From Phenylobacterium sp. CCH9-H3 (GTDB lineage: Bacteria; Pseudomonadota; Alphaproteobacteria; Caulobacterales; Caulobacteraceae), in NCBI RefSeq assembly GCF_001557235.1, contig NZ_LSJI01000230.1, positions 32,458 to 96,457 of the forward strand: a stretch of 64,000 nt of DNA, in the 5' to 3' direction. Below the pieces are notes generated by a model. That model did no database searches and was not told where the DNA came from. It saw nothing but the letters and a program-made list of their open reading frames with translations. Shown piece by piece: positions 27,904 through 34,599 of this stretch. The translations under genes and the position numbers were made by a program. The stretch's first letter is position 1; each line of letters starts with the position of its first letter.

Positions 27904-28212
27904 ATGCCCCCCAAGGCCGGCCAATTGACGACCGACGAGGTGGCCGACGCGGCCAACGACACCGCCGCCAAGATCACCGCGGACGCGCAGAAGGCGATCG
28001 CCGACGCCGCCAAGCGGATCGAGGCCACCGTCCAGCAGGCGCTCGAACAGGTGCGCGCCCAGTCCCGCGTCTATGCGGATGTGGCGGGCGAGCAGATCGA
28101 CGAGGCCAGCCGCATCGCCAGCGAGCAGATTCGCGCCCGCCCGCTCGCGGCCACCGGCGCCGCGCTGGGCATCGGCGTGCTGATCGGCATGCTGCTCGCA
28201 TCCAAGCGCTGA
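27904..28212 (+). CDS. DUF883/ElaB-like membrane-anchored stress protein
   Basis: The 102-residue protein is a long amphipathic, Ala/Lys/Glu-rich helix (residues 8-75) followed by a C-terminal hydrophobic GALGIGVLIGMLL segment and a basic end, the layout of the ElaB/YqjD family. Related proteins bind ribosomes at the inner membrane in stationary phase. It is followed within 10 bases by another small membrane protein, so the two may be co-transcribed. No EcfG box is visible in front of it. Confidence 0.8.
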   Translation: MPPKAGQLTTDEVADAANDTAAKITADAQKAIADAAKRIEATVQQALEQVRAQSRVYADVAGEQIDEASRIASEQIRARPLAATGAALGIGVLIGMLLASKR

Positions 28213-28222
28213 TCCTGCGCCC

Positions 28223-28624
28223 TTGAACTTCAGGCGGATCCTGAGCCTGGCCGCGGCGATCGCCGCCGTCGCGGCGGCCGCGGCCGTTTGCGTCGTCGCG
28301 GCGTCGTTCGCGATCTATGCGTTCGCGCGCGAATATATCGGACCGGCGGGTGGCGCGGCGGTCGTGGCCGCAGTCTTCGCCGTGGTCGCGCTGGCCGTGG
28401 CCTGGGCCGCGACGCGCAAGGTGGTTCCGAAGACCCGGGGCGCCGCGCCGCCGCCGCCGGCCTCGCCGGTCGATCGCGTGGTGGCCATGGCCAAGGAGCG
28501 ACCGTTGCTGGCTCTAGGCGCCGCGGCGGTGGCGGCCACGGTGCTGATCCGCAATCCGGCGATGGTCACGGCCCTGATCAGCGCCTTCGTCGCAGGCAAC
28601 AACACGCCCAAGCCGCCGCAGTAG
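28223..28624 (+). CDS. Small membrane protein, phage-holin/YqjE-like
   Basis: The 133-residue protein has two long hydrophobic segments near residues 8-30 and 40-63, a Pro-rich loop and a weaker third segment near 97-122. YqjE-type proteins (DUF1469) often follow a DUF883 gene, as here. The start is a TTG at 28223, since no ATG or GTG lies earlier and the TTG begins directly before the first helix. A role in envelope stress is inferred from the pairing only. Confidence 0.6.
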   Translation: MNFRRILSLAAAIAAVAAAAAVCVVAASFAIYAFAREYIGPAGGAAVVAAVFAVVALAVAWAATRKVVPKTRGAAPPPPASPVDRVVAMAKERPLLALGAAAVAATVLIRNPAMVTALISAFVAGNNTPKPPQ

Positions 28625-28626
28625 CC

Positions 28627-28651
28627 GGAACGGCGCGCGCCCCGGAGCGTT
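28627..28651 (+). promoter_or_regulatory. EcfG promoter of the DUF1328 gene
   Basis: GGAAC (28627-28631), a 16-base spacer and CGTT (28648-28651) match the alphaproteobacterial general-stress promoter exactly. The start codon lies 44 bases further. Confidence 0.8.
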
Positions 28652-28694
28652 GCCTTTGCCGCAGGCGGTTCGACCTGCGAACGGAGGTAACGAC

Positions 28695-28880
28695 ATGCTC
28701 GGTTGGGCCCTGACCTTTCTGGTGGTCGCCCTGATCGCCGGCGTCCTCGGCTTCACCTCGGTGGCCGGCGCCGCGATGGGGATCGCCAAGATCCTGTTCT
28801 TCGTGTTCCTGGTGCTGTTCGTCGTCTCGCTGGTCATGCACCTGGTGCGTGGCCGGGGCGTGGGACCCGGACCGCTCTAG
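28695..28880 (+). CDS. DUF1328 small membrane protein
   Basis: The 61-residue product has two membrane helices ([20 protein letters not shown] and [21 protein letters not shown]) and is a typical DUF1328/YtjA protein. A strong ACGGAGGTAACG ribosome-binding region precedes the ATG. The EcfG promoter directly upstream puts it in the general stress regulon. Function is not known for the family. Confidence 0.88.
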   Translation: MLGWALTFLVVALIAGVLGFTSVAGAAMGIAKILFFVFLVLFVVSLVMHLVRGRGVGPGPL

Positions 28881-28886
28881 CCACGG

Positions 28887-29669
28887 CTAATCCGGGCGCC
28901 GATCCAGCGCCCAGGTCCGATAGGGCTCGTAGTGCGAGCCCGTCCAGGCGAGGGCGGTGACGCGAATGCAGCCGTCCTCGACCTCGACCTCATTGTAGCC
29001 GGGCGGCACGCCCCGCTCGCGGACCGACAGGGTGCCTGCGCCCACCGCATAGGTCCGCCCGTCGGCGTGCGGATAGGGCCAGGTGAAGGGCGCGTGGATG
29101 TGCCCCGACAGCACCAGGTCGACGCGCGCCCGGGCAAATGCCTTAGCCGCCTTCTCCCCGCCCCACACCCGGGCCGTCATCGGGCCCCCAAGCATCTCGA
29201 TCAGCGGGTGGTGGACCACCACGACGCGAAGCCGGTCCGAGGGCTCGAACCACTCGACCACGCGCTGCGCCTGGCGGGCCGAGATCTGGCCCTTCGACCA
29301 GTTGATGCGCGGCTGCGCCCCGCGGGCCGTGTTGACGCCGTGGACGGCGATGCCGTCCCGCCGCCAGTTCTGGGCGGGGGCAGGGCCCACGTGGCGCTCG
29401 AAGCGGCGGAAGGGCGCGAAGATGCGTTCCGCCCAGGCCAGATAGGGCGCGTCATGGTTGCCGGGTGTGACCAATTGCGGCTGGGGCAGATCCCTGAGCC
29501 AGGCGGCCGCAGCTTCGAATTCCGGCGTCTCGGCGTAGCGGGTGAGGTCTCCGGAGACGATGGTGAGGTCAAAGTGTCCCGCCCGGATCCGCTCGCCCGC
29601 GGCGGCGACGGCGGCCTTGTTCTCGCCGCCGAAATGAATGTCCGAAAGATGCGCCAGGCGGACCTTCAC
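28887..29669 (-). CDS. Calcineurin-like metallophosphoesterase
   Basis: The 260-residue protein carries the metallophosphoesterase motifs in order: LAHLSDIHFGG near residue 4, VSGDLTR near 38, TPGNHD near 70, VVVHHPL near 145 and LSGHIHAPF near 190. It uses two metals to cleave phosphoesters; the substrate may be a nucleotide or lipid phosphate. The GTG start at 29669 overlaps the stop of the diacylglycerol-kinase-like gene by four bases (GTGA). It is the third gene behind the minus-strand EcfG promoter at 30907-30931, so it should be stress-induced. Confidence 0.88.
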   Translation of the reverse strand: MKVRLAHLSDIHFGGENKAAVAAAGERIRAGHFDLTIVSGDLTRYAETPEFEAAAAWLRDLPQPQLVTPGNHDAPYLAWAERIFAPFRRFERHVGPAPAQNWRRDGIAVHGVNTARGAQPRINWSKGQISARQAQRVVEWFEPSDRLRVVVVHHPLIEMLGGPMTARVWGGEKAAKAFARARVDLVLSGHIHAPFTWPYPHADGRTYAVGAGTLSVRERGVPPGYNEVEVEDGCIRVTALAWTGSHYEPYRTWALDRRPD

Positions 29670-30565
29670 CGCTCGTCCTTGGGCGGGGTGAGAACGCGGC
29701 AGACCTTGGGATCGTAGCGGACGTCCGTCACGCTGGGCAGGCGGACGGCCTCCCCGTCGAGGAGAGCCGGAATCCCCTGGGCGGCCCAGACGTGCGCGCG
29801 CCGGCAGAACTGGTCCTCGACCGAGGGATCGACGCGCCAGTCGCGGACCAGCGCGTTGAGACCAAGGCGCAAGATCTCGCCCGCGCCGCGGGGGTTCAGC
29901 GCCGCCGCCTCCAGCGCGGGGTCCTCGGCGTGCATGACCTTCGACGCGATCGGGCATATGAGCACCAGCGCCTCGGCCTTGGACCGCCTGCCGTCGTCCA
30001 GGCGATAACGCAGGCGCCCCGTGAAGGCGCGTTGCACGGCGTGGCGGACGCGCCCGGCCGCCTCGATCAGATGGCCCTGGCGGGCCGCCTCGCGCGCCGA
30101 GGCCAGGCGGGCGGGCGAACCGAGAATCGCGGCGCAGAGGAAGCGATGGCCCTCGATGCAACCGCCGCCCAGGTCGCGTTCCCGGCCATCCTCAAGGGCG
30201 ACGCGCAGGGCGTCCTGCCATGATCTCTGCCCATAGACGGCATGGGGCATCATGTTCATCGTCCCGCCCGGCAACGGGACCAGCATCGGCCCGTCCGATC
30301 CGCAGAGCTCGGCGGCGGCCCGAACCGTGCCGTCGCCGGCCAGGGTAATGAGGAGGTCGGGGCTAGCGTCGACGGCCGCCTTCAGCTGATCGATCAGCTG
30401 GCCGGGCTGCGGTGTGCGGACATGGGCCGCGATCCCGAATTCGGCGAGCAGCTTTTCCAGGTCGGCGGGCGCGGTGGCGCCGACGCTGCCGGAGGCGACG
30501 TTGACGACAACCTCGATCTTGCCGAGGCGCGGTCGGACGGCGGGGTCGGCGTCAGTTTGTGGCAG
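29666..30565 (-). CDS. Diacylglycerol-kinase-like lipid kinase without an obvious start codon
   Basis: The frame shows a DAGK catalytic domain: VVVNVASGSVG (nucleotide region), LITLAGDGTV (usually GGDGT) and PLPGGTMNMM (GGTxN). The first ATG (30286) lies inside this domain, so it cannot be the real start. Going upstream the frame stays open to a stop at 30590-30592 and has no ATG, GTG or TTG. A CTG at 30565 is the best candidate; it overlaps the upstream gene's end by 14 bases. That gives 299 residues, the normal size for YegS/DAGK-like kinases. Alternatives are a frameshift from the upstream gene or a sequence error. The protein would phosphorylate diacylglycerol or a related lipid. Confidence 0.7.
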   Translation of the reverse strand: MPQTDADPAVRPRLGKIEVVVNVASGSVGATAPADLEKLLAEFGIAAHVRTPQPGQLIDQLKAAVDASPDLLITLAGDGTVRAAAELCGSDGPMLVPLPGGTMNMMPHAVYGQRSWQDALRVALEDGRERDLGGGCIEGHRFLCAAILGSPARLASAREAARQGHLIEAAGRVRHAVQRAFTGRLRYRLDDGRRSKAEALVLICPIASKVMHAEDPALEAAALNPRGAGEILRLGLNALVRDWRVDPSVEDQFCRRAHVWAAQGIPALLDGEAVRLPSVTDVRYDPKVCRVLTPPKDER

Positions 30566-30875
30566 GCGTCGGCGTCCCGTCGGTCGATGTCACGTCGCGC
30601 ACGGCCTGACCGGCTTCGGCGGCGGCGTTGCGCACCGCAGGTTCGGCCTGCTCGGCCGCCGTGGCAAGGTTTTGATCGACGACCGTGCCGGCGCCGCCGA
30701 ACGATCCGTTCACGGCGGCCAGCGCCATGACGATGAGGCCCACCGCGGCGGCGACCACCAGGAAGGTCATCAGAATGGGATGGCGGCGACGTTGCTTCGC
30801 GGCGTCGCGCCGGCCCAGCTCATATGCCTGCCGCAGGTCGCTGCGCTCGGCGTCGCGGTCACTGTAGGAGGTCAC
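30552..30875 (-). CDS. Small single-pass membrane protein, EcfG-controlled
   Basis: The 107-residue protein has a charged, Arg-rich N-terminus, one membrane helix (ILMTFLVVAAAVGLIVMALAAV, near 35-56) and a polar, Ala/Glu-rich tail. I chose the GTG at 30875 with GGAG ten bases upstream. The ATG at 30908 lies inside the -10 element of the EcfG promoter (30907-30910) and cannot be translated from it. It is the first gene of an operon with the lipid-kinase-like and phosphoesterase genes. No family was recognised. Confidence 0.65.
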   Translation of the reverse strand: MTSYSDRDAERSDLRQAYELGRRDAAKQRRRHPILMTFLVVAAAVGLIVMALAAVNGSFGGAGTVVDQNLATAAEQAEPAVRNAAAEAGQAVRDVTSTDGTPTPATN

Positions 30876-30906
30876 GGCGTTCGTCTCCAAGGTGTTCCCC
30901 GATTGC

Positions 30907-30931
30907 AACGGCGCCCGCCCGCCTTGGTTCC
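30907..30931 (-). promoter_or_regulatory. EcfG promoter of the TM protein/lipid-kinase/phosphoesterase operon
   Basis: On the minus strand GGAAC (30931-30927), a 16-base spacer and CGTT (30910-30907) match the EcfG consensus. Its -35 box is four bases from the -35 box of a divergent copy. Confidence 0.78.
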
Positions 30932-30935
30932 GGAC

Positions 30936-30960
30936 GGAACTGTGCAGGTGGCGACGCGTT
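30936..30960 (+). promoter_or_regulatory. EcfG promoter of the glycine-zipper lipoprotein gene
   Basis: GGAAC (30936-30940), 16 bases, CGTT (30957-30960). It is back to back with the minus-strand promoter and would give a leader of about 105 bases before the ATG at 31074. Confidence 0.75.
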
Positions 30961-31073
30961 TCCGCCGTGAGCGCCCCTCGCCGAAGGGCAGGAGGATGCG
31001 CTCCGGAATCGAGTGATCTGGCGGCCTACCCGCGGGCGGGGCGCCGGGGACACCCCAAAGGAGAGCTATTCGA

Positions 31074-31415
31074 ATGTTGAAGCCTCTTATCGCGATCGCG
31101 GGCGCCGGTGTCCTAGCCGCCGCCTGCACCAGCACCGGCCATACGGAACGCAGCGCCCTTGGCGGCGCGGCGCTCGGTGCGCTCGGCGGCGCAGCGATCG
31201 GCGCCATCTCGGGTGATGTCGGCGTGGGCACGGGCGCTGCGGTCGGTGCGGCCGTCGGCGGCACCGTCGGCGCCGTGAAGGGTTGCCGCGACGAAGGCGG
31301 CTGCGGCAAGGATACGCCGAACCGTCGCCAGTACTACGACGAGCGCGCCGGCCGCTACTATTACTACGACCCGGGTACGGGCCGGTATTACTGGGAAAAC
31401 GGCACCCCGCGCTGA
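31074..31415 (+). CDS. Glycine-zipper lipoprotein
   Basis: The 113-residue precursor has a lipobox LAAAC (Cys near 18), then a glycine-zipper stretch with repeated GxxxG/AxxxG spacing (about 29-68, ALGGAALGALGGAAIGA). A Tyr-rich C-terminal tail has RYYYYDPGTGRYYWE. Such proteins are outer-membrane or periplasmic lipoproteins of the 17-kDa/SlyB kind; a stress role is inferred from the EcfG promoter upstream. The start has a good AAAGGAGAG site. Confidence 0.85.
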   Translation: MLKPLIAIAGAGVLAAACTSTGHTERSALGGAALGALGGAAIGAISGDVGVGTGAAVGAAVGGTVGAVKGCRDEGGCGKDTPNRRQYYDERAGRYYYYDPGTGRYYWENGTPR

Positions 31416-31442
31416 TGCGGGCGCCAATACAGACCTGAGTAT

Positions 31443-31472
31443 GGGGCGGTCGGACACCCGGCCGCCCCTTTT
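31443..31472 (+). terminator. Intrinsic terminator after the glycine-zipper gene
   Basis: An 11-bp stem (31443-31453 with 31458-31468, one wobble pair) and a four-base loop are followed by TTTT. Confidence 0.8.
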
Positions 31473-31498
31473 CCGTTCTGCTGGATGGGAGCGCCTAG

Positions 31499-31942
31499 AT
31501 GAAGATCGTGTTCGTAAGCGGCCTCGTGGCGCTCGTCGGGCTGTCGGCCTGCACCACCATGCGCCATGCCCGAGACCGCATCGTTCGGGCGCCCGCGGCC
31601 TGCCATGACGTGAGTATTCCGATCTATTTCGAGGCCGACGCCGCCGAGCTCACGCCCGAAGGTCGGCGGGTCATCTCACTGCAGGCGGCGGAGGCGCGGC
31701 GCTGCAAGGTCGAGCGGGTCCTGGTGATGGGGCTGGCCGACGCCGCCGGCGACCCTGCGGCGAACCTTGAGCTCTCCAAGGCGCGGGCCGCTTCGGTCAC
31801 GGACGCCCTGATGAAGGCCGGCCTGCCGCCGGCCGAATTCGATCTCACCGCAGCGGGCGAGACCGGGTCGGTCACCCTGGACGGCAAGCTCCAGCCGGTC
31901 CGCCGCCGGGCGGACATCACCCTCAAGCTCGCCCGGAAATAG
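31499..31942 (+). CDS. Small OmpA-like lipoprotein
   Basis: The 147-residue precursor has a lipobox-like GLSAC near residue 18. The mature part fits the OmpA C-like peptidoglycan-binding fold: IYFEADAAELTPEGRRVI, then VLVMGLADAAGDPAANLELSKARAASV, which corresponds to the usual ADxxGxxxxNxxLSxxRA motif, here with ADAAGDPAANLELS. It should sit in the outer membrane and touch peptidoglycan. It follows a terminator; only a weak EcfG-like match (GGACA/CGTT) is visible before it. Confidence 0.82.
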   Translation: MKIVFVSGLVALVGLSACTTMRHARDRIVRAPAACHDVSIPIYFEADAAELTPEGRRVISLQAAEARRCKVERVLVMGLADAAGDPAANLELSKARAASVTDALMKAGLPPAEFDLTAAGETGSVTLDGKLQPVRRRADITLKLARK

Positions 31943-31972
31943 GCGCAGTCCCCACGTCGCACACAAAGAGAA

Positions 31973-31995
31973 GGGCGGGCCTTTGCGGCCCGCCC
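31973..31995 (+). terminator. Hairpin after the OmpA-like gene
   Basis: A nine-bp perfect GC stem (31973-31981 with 31987-31995) follows the gene by 30 bases. No T run follows, so termination is uncertain. Confidence 0.45.
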
Positions 31996-32170
31996 AGGTG
32001 TGCATCATCGAGAAAAGGGGTGCGGAGACGGCAGACTGGCGTGCTCGCCAGCCTCAAGTCGGGGGGGGCGTCGCCGCCTCCGCAGACATAGAACACCGGC
32101 GCCTGCGAACCGTTCCGGGTCCTCGCGATTTTTTTCGGAAGGGGCGTCGCGACCCGCGCGCGACCCCGGG

Positions 32171-32196
32171 GGAACGCCGGCTTGACCGTGCGCGTT
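32171..32196 (+). promoter_or_regulatory. EcfG promoter of the small TM-protein pair
   Basis: GGAAC (32171-32175), a 17-base spacer and CGTT (32193-32196) lie 31 bases before the start codon at 32228. Confidence 0.78.
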
Positions 32197-32227
32197 AGTC
32201 GGTCGCCGTCAGGAAAGGGCGTCTTGC

Positions 32228-32431
32228 ATGCGCAGTTCCTTCATCGCCACCACGGGTCTGAAGCTGGCCCGAAGCCCGAGCCTGCGAGAGCAGGTCGGCC
32301 GTCGGCGGGCTGTGGTCCTCGGCGCGCTGCTCGGCCTCGCCGCCACGGGCGCGGCCTTCGGCCTGCTGACCGCCCCTCAAAGCGACAGGGCCTCTAGCAC
32401 CAGTCCATTCAGCTATTTCCCATCCGAATAA
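32228..32431 (+). CDS. Small single-pass membrane protein
   Basis: The 67-residue product has a basic N-terminus (KLARSPSLREQVGRRR), one membrane helix (AVVLGALLGLAATGAAFGLL) and a short Ser/Pro-rich tail. An AGGAAAGGG site precedes the ATG and an EcfG promoter lies just upstream, which makes a real gene likely despite the size. No family was recognised. Confidence 0.6.
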   Translation: MRSSFIATTGLKLARSPSLREQVGRRRAVVLGALLGLAATGAAFGLLTAPQSDRASSTSPFSYFPSE

Positions 32432-32443
32432 GGAGACCGATCC

Positions 32444-32683
32444 ATGTCGTCCCGCGAGACCGAAAGACCGGTCATGAACGCCACCCGCGCTCGTCAAGCG
32501 CGTTGGGGTCGCCCTGTGTTCTGGGTGCTCGTGTTCGGCACACTGCTGGCCGCCCTGGGCATGTTCGCGGCCTGGACCTGGAAATCCGCGGACGAGGGTC
32601 CGCCCGGAACGGGGCAGGAGACTGTGGACGGCCGCGGCTATGGCGCGCCCGAACCGCCGCCGCCCAACCCCCAGACTCCGTAG
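32444..32683 (+). CDS. Small single-pass membrane protein with proline-rich tail
   Basis: The 79-residue product has a polar N-terminus, a membrane helix near 27-46 (VFWVLVFGTLLAALGMFAAW) and a Gly/Pro-rich C-terminus (APEPPPPNPQTP). It follows the previous small gene by 12 bases with an AAGGAGACC ribosome-binding site, so both are probably one EcfG-driven operon. No family was recognised. Confidence 0.6.
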   Translation: MSSRETERPVMNATRARQARWGRPVFWVLVFGTLLAALGMFAAWTWKSADEGPPGTGQETVDGRGYGAPEPPPPNPQTP

Positions 32684-32707
32684 GGGTCGATCTGGCCCCA
32701 CGAAAAA

Positions 32708-32740
32708 GGGCGCCGCTTGCGGAAGCGGCGCCCTTCGTCG
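32708..32740. terminator. Bidirectional terminator between the small operon and phyR
   Basis: An 11-bp stem (32708-32718 with 32723-32733) has AAAAA on its left and TTCGTCGTTT on its right. It can stop the plus-strand operon and the minus-strand phyR transcript. Confidence 0.75.
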
Positions 32741-32756
32741 TTTGGACCCTTGCCTG

Positions 32757-33557
32757 TCAGGCGGCCTGCTTGTTCTGCCGCCGCGGATGGAAGAACAGGG
32801 CCTGGCCGATGGCCGCCTTCACCGTCTCCGGCTGGAACGGCTTGGTGATGAGGAAGGTGGGTTCGGGCCGTTCGCCGGTCAGCAACCGCTCGGGGAAGGC
32901 GGTGATGAAGATCACCGGCACGTCGTAGCGCTGCAGGATGTCCTTCACGGCGTCGATGCCCGAGGAGCCGTCGGCCAGCTGGATGTCGGCCAGCACCAGG
33001 CCCGGCGTCTTGCGGGTCACCGCGTCGACGGCCTCGGTGCGGGTGGCGGCGATATCCACCACGGTGTGGCCCAGCTCCGTGACCAGCGCCTCGATATCCG
33101 CTGCGATCACGGGCTCGTCCTCGATGATGAGGACGTCGGTGGCCAATTCTGCGTCGATCTCGGCCTGGGCTTCGGCGATGAGGCGCTCGACCTCGCCGAA
33201 ATCCGACCCCAGGATCTGAGCCGCTTCCGTGGGGGTGAAGCCCTCCAGCGCGGTGAGCAGGAAGGCCTGCCGGGAGCGGGGCGCGATGCGCATCAGCCGG
33301 CGCGTCGCATCGTCCATGCCCAGGTCGTCATCGGCGGGGCCTTCGAGCTGAGCGCCCGAGGTGCACCAGATGGCGTGGAAGACGTGATAGAGCGCCACGC
33401 GAGGCGTCATGTTATCGGCCAGCGTGCGTTCGCCGGCGGCCAGCGCCTCGAGAGCCACGCGAACGTAGTGATCGCCGGTGGTCTGATCGCCGGTCAGCGC
33501 GCGGGCGTAACGGCGCACGTACGGCAGATGCGGCGCCAGTCGGGCTAGAAGACTCAA
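32757..33557 (-). CDS. phyR: General stress response regulator PhyR
   Basis: The 266-residue protein has an N-terminal sigma-like domain (1-135, MSLLARLAPHLPYVRRYARAL to AEAQAEI) and a C-terminal receiver with Asp191 (LVLADIQLADG) and the PhyR-specific FITAFPERLLTGERPEP region. When phosphorylated, its sigma-like domain captures NepR and frees EcfG. I chose the TTG at 33557: GGGAGGGG lies seven bases upstream and the protein then begins exactly with MSLLARL as in relatives. An in-frame ATG eight codons earlier is less likely. The gene is divergent from nepR-ecfG and has its own EcfG promoter. Confidence 0.93.
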   Translation of the reverse strand: MSLLARLAPHLPYVRRYARALTGDQTTGDHYVRVALEALAAGERTLADNMTPRVALYHVFHAIWCTSGAQLEGPADDDLGMDDATRRLMRIAPRSRQAFLLTALEGFTPTEAAQILGSDFGEVERLIAEAQAEIDAELATDVLIIEDEPVIAADIEALVTELGHTVVDIAATRTEAVDAVTRKTPGLVLADIQLADGSSGIDAVKDILQRYDVPVIFITAFPERLLTGERPEPTFLITKPFQPETVKAAIGQALFFHPRRQNKQAA

Positions 33558-33641
33558 GGGTACACCCCTCCCGTATTGCATTTCGAACACGGCAGCCCGG
33601 TGCAGGGAGACGTTCCCCGACCGAACCCCATGATGGTCAAA

Positions 33642-33666
33642 AACGTCACCGCTGGGAACCGGTTCC
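33642..33666 (-). promoter_or_regulatory. EcfG promoter of phyR
   Basis: On the minus strand GGAAC (33666-33662), 16 bases and CGTT (33645-33642). It lies 85 bases before the TTG start of phyR, giving positive feedback. Confidence 0.78.
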
Positions 33667-33706
33667 CTTTGCCTTCGGTTTTCCGCATCTTGTTCCTCGC
33701 CCGGAG

Positions 33707-33732
33707 GGAACCCGAAATCGGACAACGGCGTT
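33707..33732 (+). promoter_or_regulatory. EcfG promoter of nepR-ecfG
   Basis: GGAAC (33707-33711), 17 bases and CGTT (33729-33732). Because the -10 covers 33731, translation cannot begin at the in-frame TTG there; the ATG at 33791 is the likely nepR start. Confidence 0.85.
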
Positions 33733-33790
33733 GAGCAGTCGCAAGGAACACGAGAGGGGGCGGACTCCGCGTGAGCGGAGCGCCGACGAA

Positions 33791-33979
33791 ATGATCGAAC
33801 AGCGTCCAACAGCGGAGCGCCGCAAGGCCTCCGCAGCTCTTGATGAAGCCCGTCTGCGCCAGCAGGCGATCGGCGTGCGCCTGCGCCAGATGTTCGACGA
33901 GGTCGTGAACGAGGAAGTCCCGGACGAATTCCTGGAAATTCTTCGTCGGGCCGATGAACGTGGCTCGGAGAAGGCCTGA
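33791..33979 (+). CDS. nepR: Anti-sigma factor NepR
   Basis: The 62-residue protein (from MIEQRP) has the two-helix NepR core: LRQQAIGVRLRQMFDEVVNEEVPDEFLEILRR, where the VPDEF stretch links the helices that clamp EcfG. It is released by phosphorylated PhyR. The longer frame from 33731 is ruled out by the promoter position. The stop overlaps the ecfG ATG by one base (TGATG). Confidence 0.92.
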   Translation: MIEQRPTAERRKASAALDEARLRQQAIGVRLRQMFDEVVNEEVPDEFLEILRRADERGSEKA

Positions 33980-34587
33980 TGGAGGGCGCAGCCGAGAAGA
34001 TCCGACCGGAGCGTAGCGCCGCCGATGACGCGGCCTTCAAGCGCGAACTGGTCCAGCTCATCCCGCACCTTCGCGCGTTCGCCCGCACGCTTTGCGGAGA
34101 TCCGACCGCGGCCGACGATCTGGCGCAGGACGCCATGATGAAGGCCTGGGACGCGCGCGCCAGCTTCCAGATGGGCACGAACATGAAGGCCTGGACCTTC
34201 ATGATCCTGCGCAACCAGTTTTACTCCGAGAAGCGCCGATCCTGGCGCCAGAGCCAGCTCGACCAGGAGGCCGCCGAGCGCACGCTGGTGGCCGTGGACG
34301 ACCCGGAGGCGCCGGTGGCCCTCGACGAACTCCGTCAGGGCCTGGCGATGCTGCCCGCCGAACAACGCGAGGCGCTGATCCTCGTCGGCGCCGGCGGCTT
34401 CGCCTACGAGGAGGCGGCCGAGATCTGCGGCTGCGCGGTGGGCACGGTGAAGAGCCGGGTCAGCCGGGCGCGGCGGGCCCTGCACGCCATCCTCGAAGAT
34501 GGGGCCTACGATCGGGACGGCGCGTCCGCCGGGGACGCGATGCGTTCTATCCTGGCCGACGCGGAGCGTCTAAGCACCGTCCGGTAG
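33979..34587 (+). CDS. sigT: General stress response sigma factor EcfG (SigT)
   Basis: The 202-residue ECF sigma factor has region 2 (FARTLCGDPTAADDLAQDAMMKAW, then NMKAWTFMILRNQFYSEKRR) and region 4 (LPAEQREALILVGAGGFAYEEAAEICGCAVGTVKSRVSRARR, as landmarks around 120-165). It should read the GGAAC/CGTT promoters found repeatedly in 28.6-36.4 kb. It is coupled to nepR and followed 12 bases later by the phyK-like kinase gene. Confidence 0.93.
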   Translation: MEGAAEKIRPERSAADDAAFKRELVQLIPHLRAFARTLCGDPTAADDLAQDAMMKAWDARASFQMGTNMKAWTFMILRNQFYSEKRRSWRQSQLDQEAAERTLVAVDDPEAPVALDELRQGLAMLPAEQREALILVGAGGFAYEEAAEICGCAVGTVKSRVSRARRALHAILEDGAYDRDGASAGDAMRSILADAERLSTVR

Positions 34588-34599
34588 GACGGATAGCTG

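Noticed and set aside
27760..27904. EcfG promoter before the DUF883 gene
   Set aside because: Only GGAAA and CGTG with a 13-base spacing were found; this does not meet the motif.
33731..33790. TTG start extending NepR by 20 residues
   Set aside because: It lies within the -10 element of the EcfG promoter, so it would not be in the transcript.
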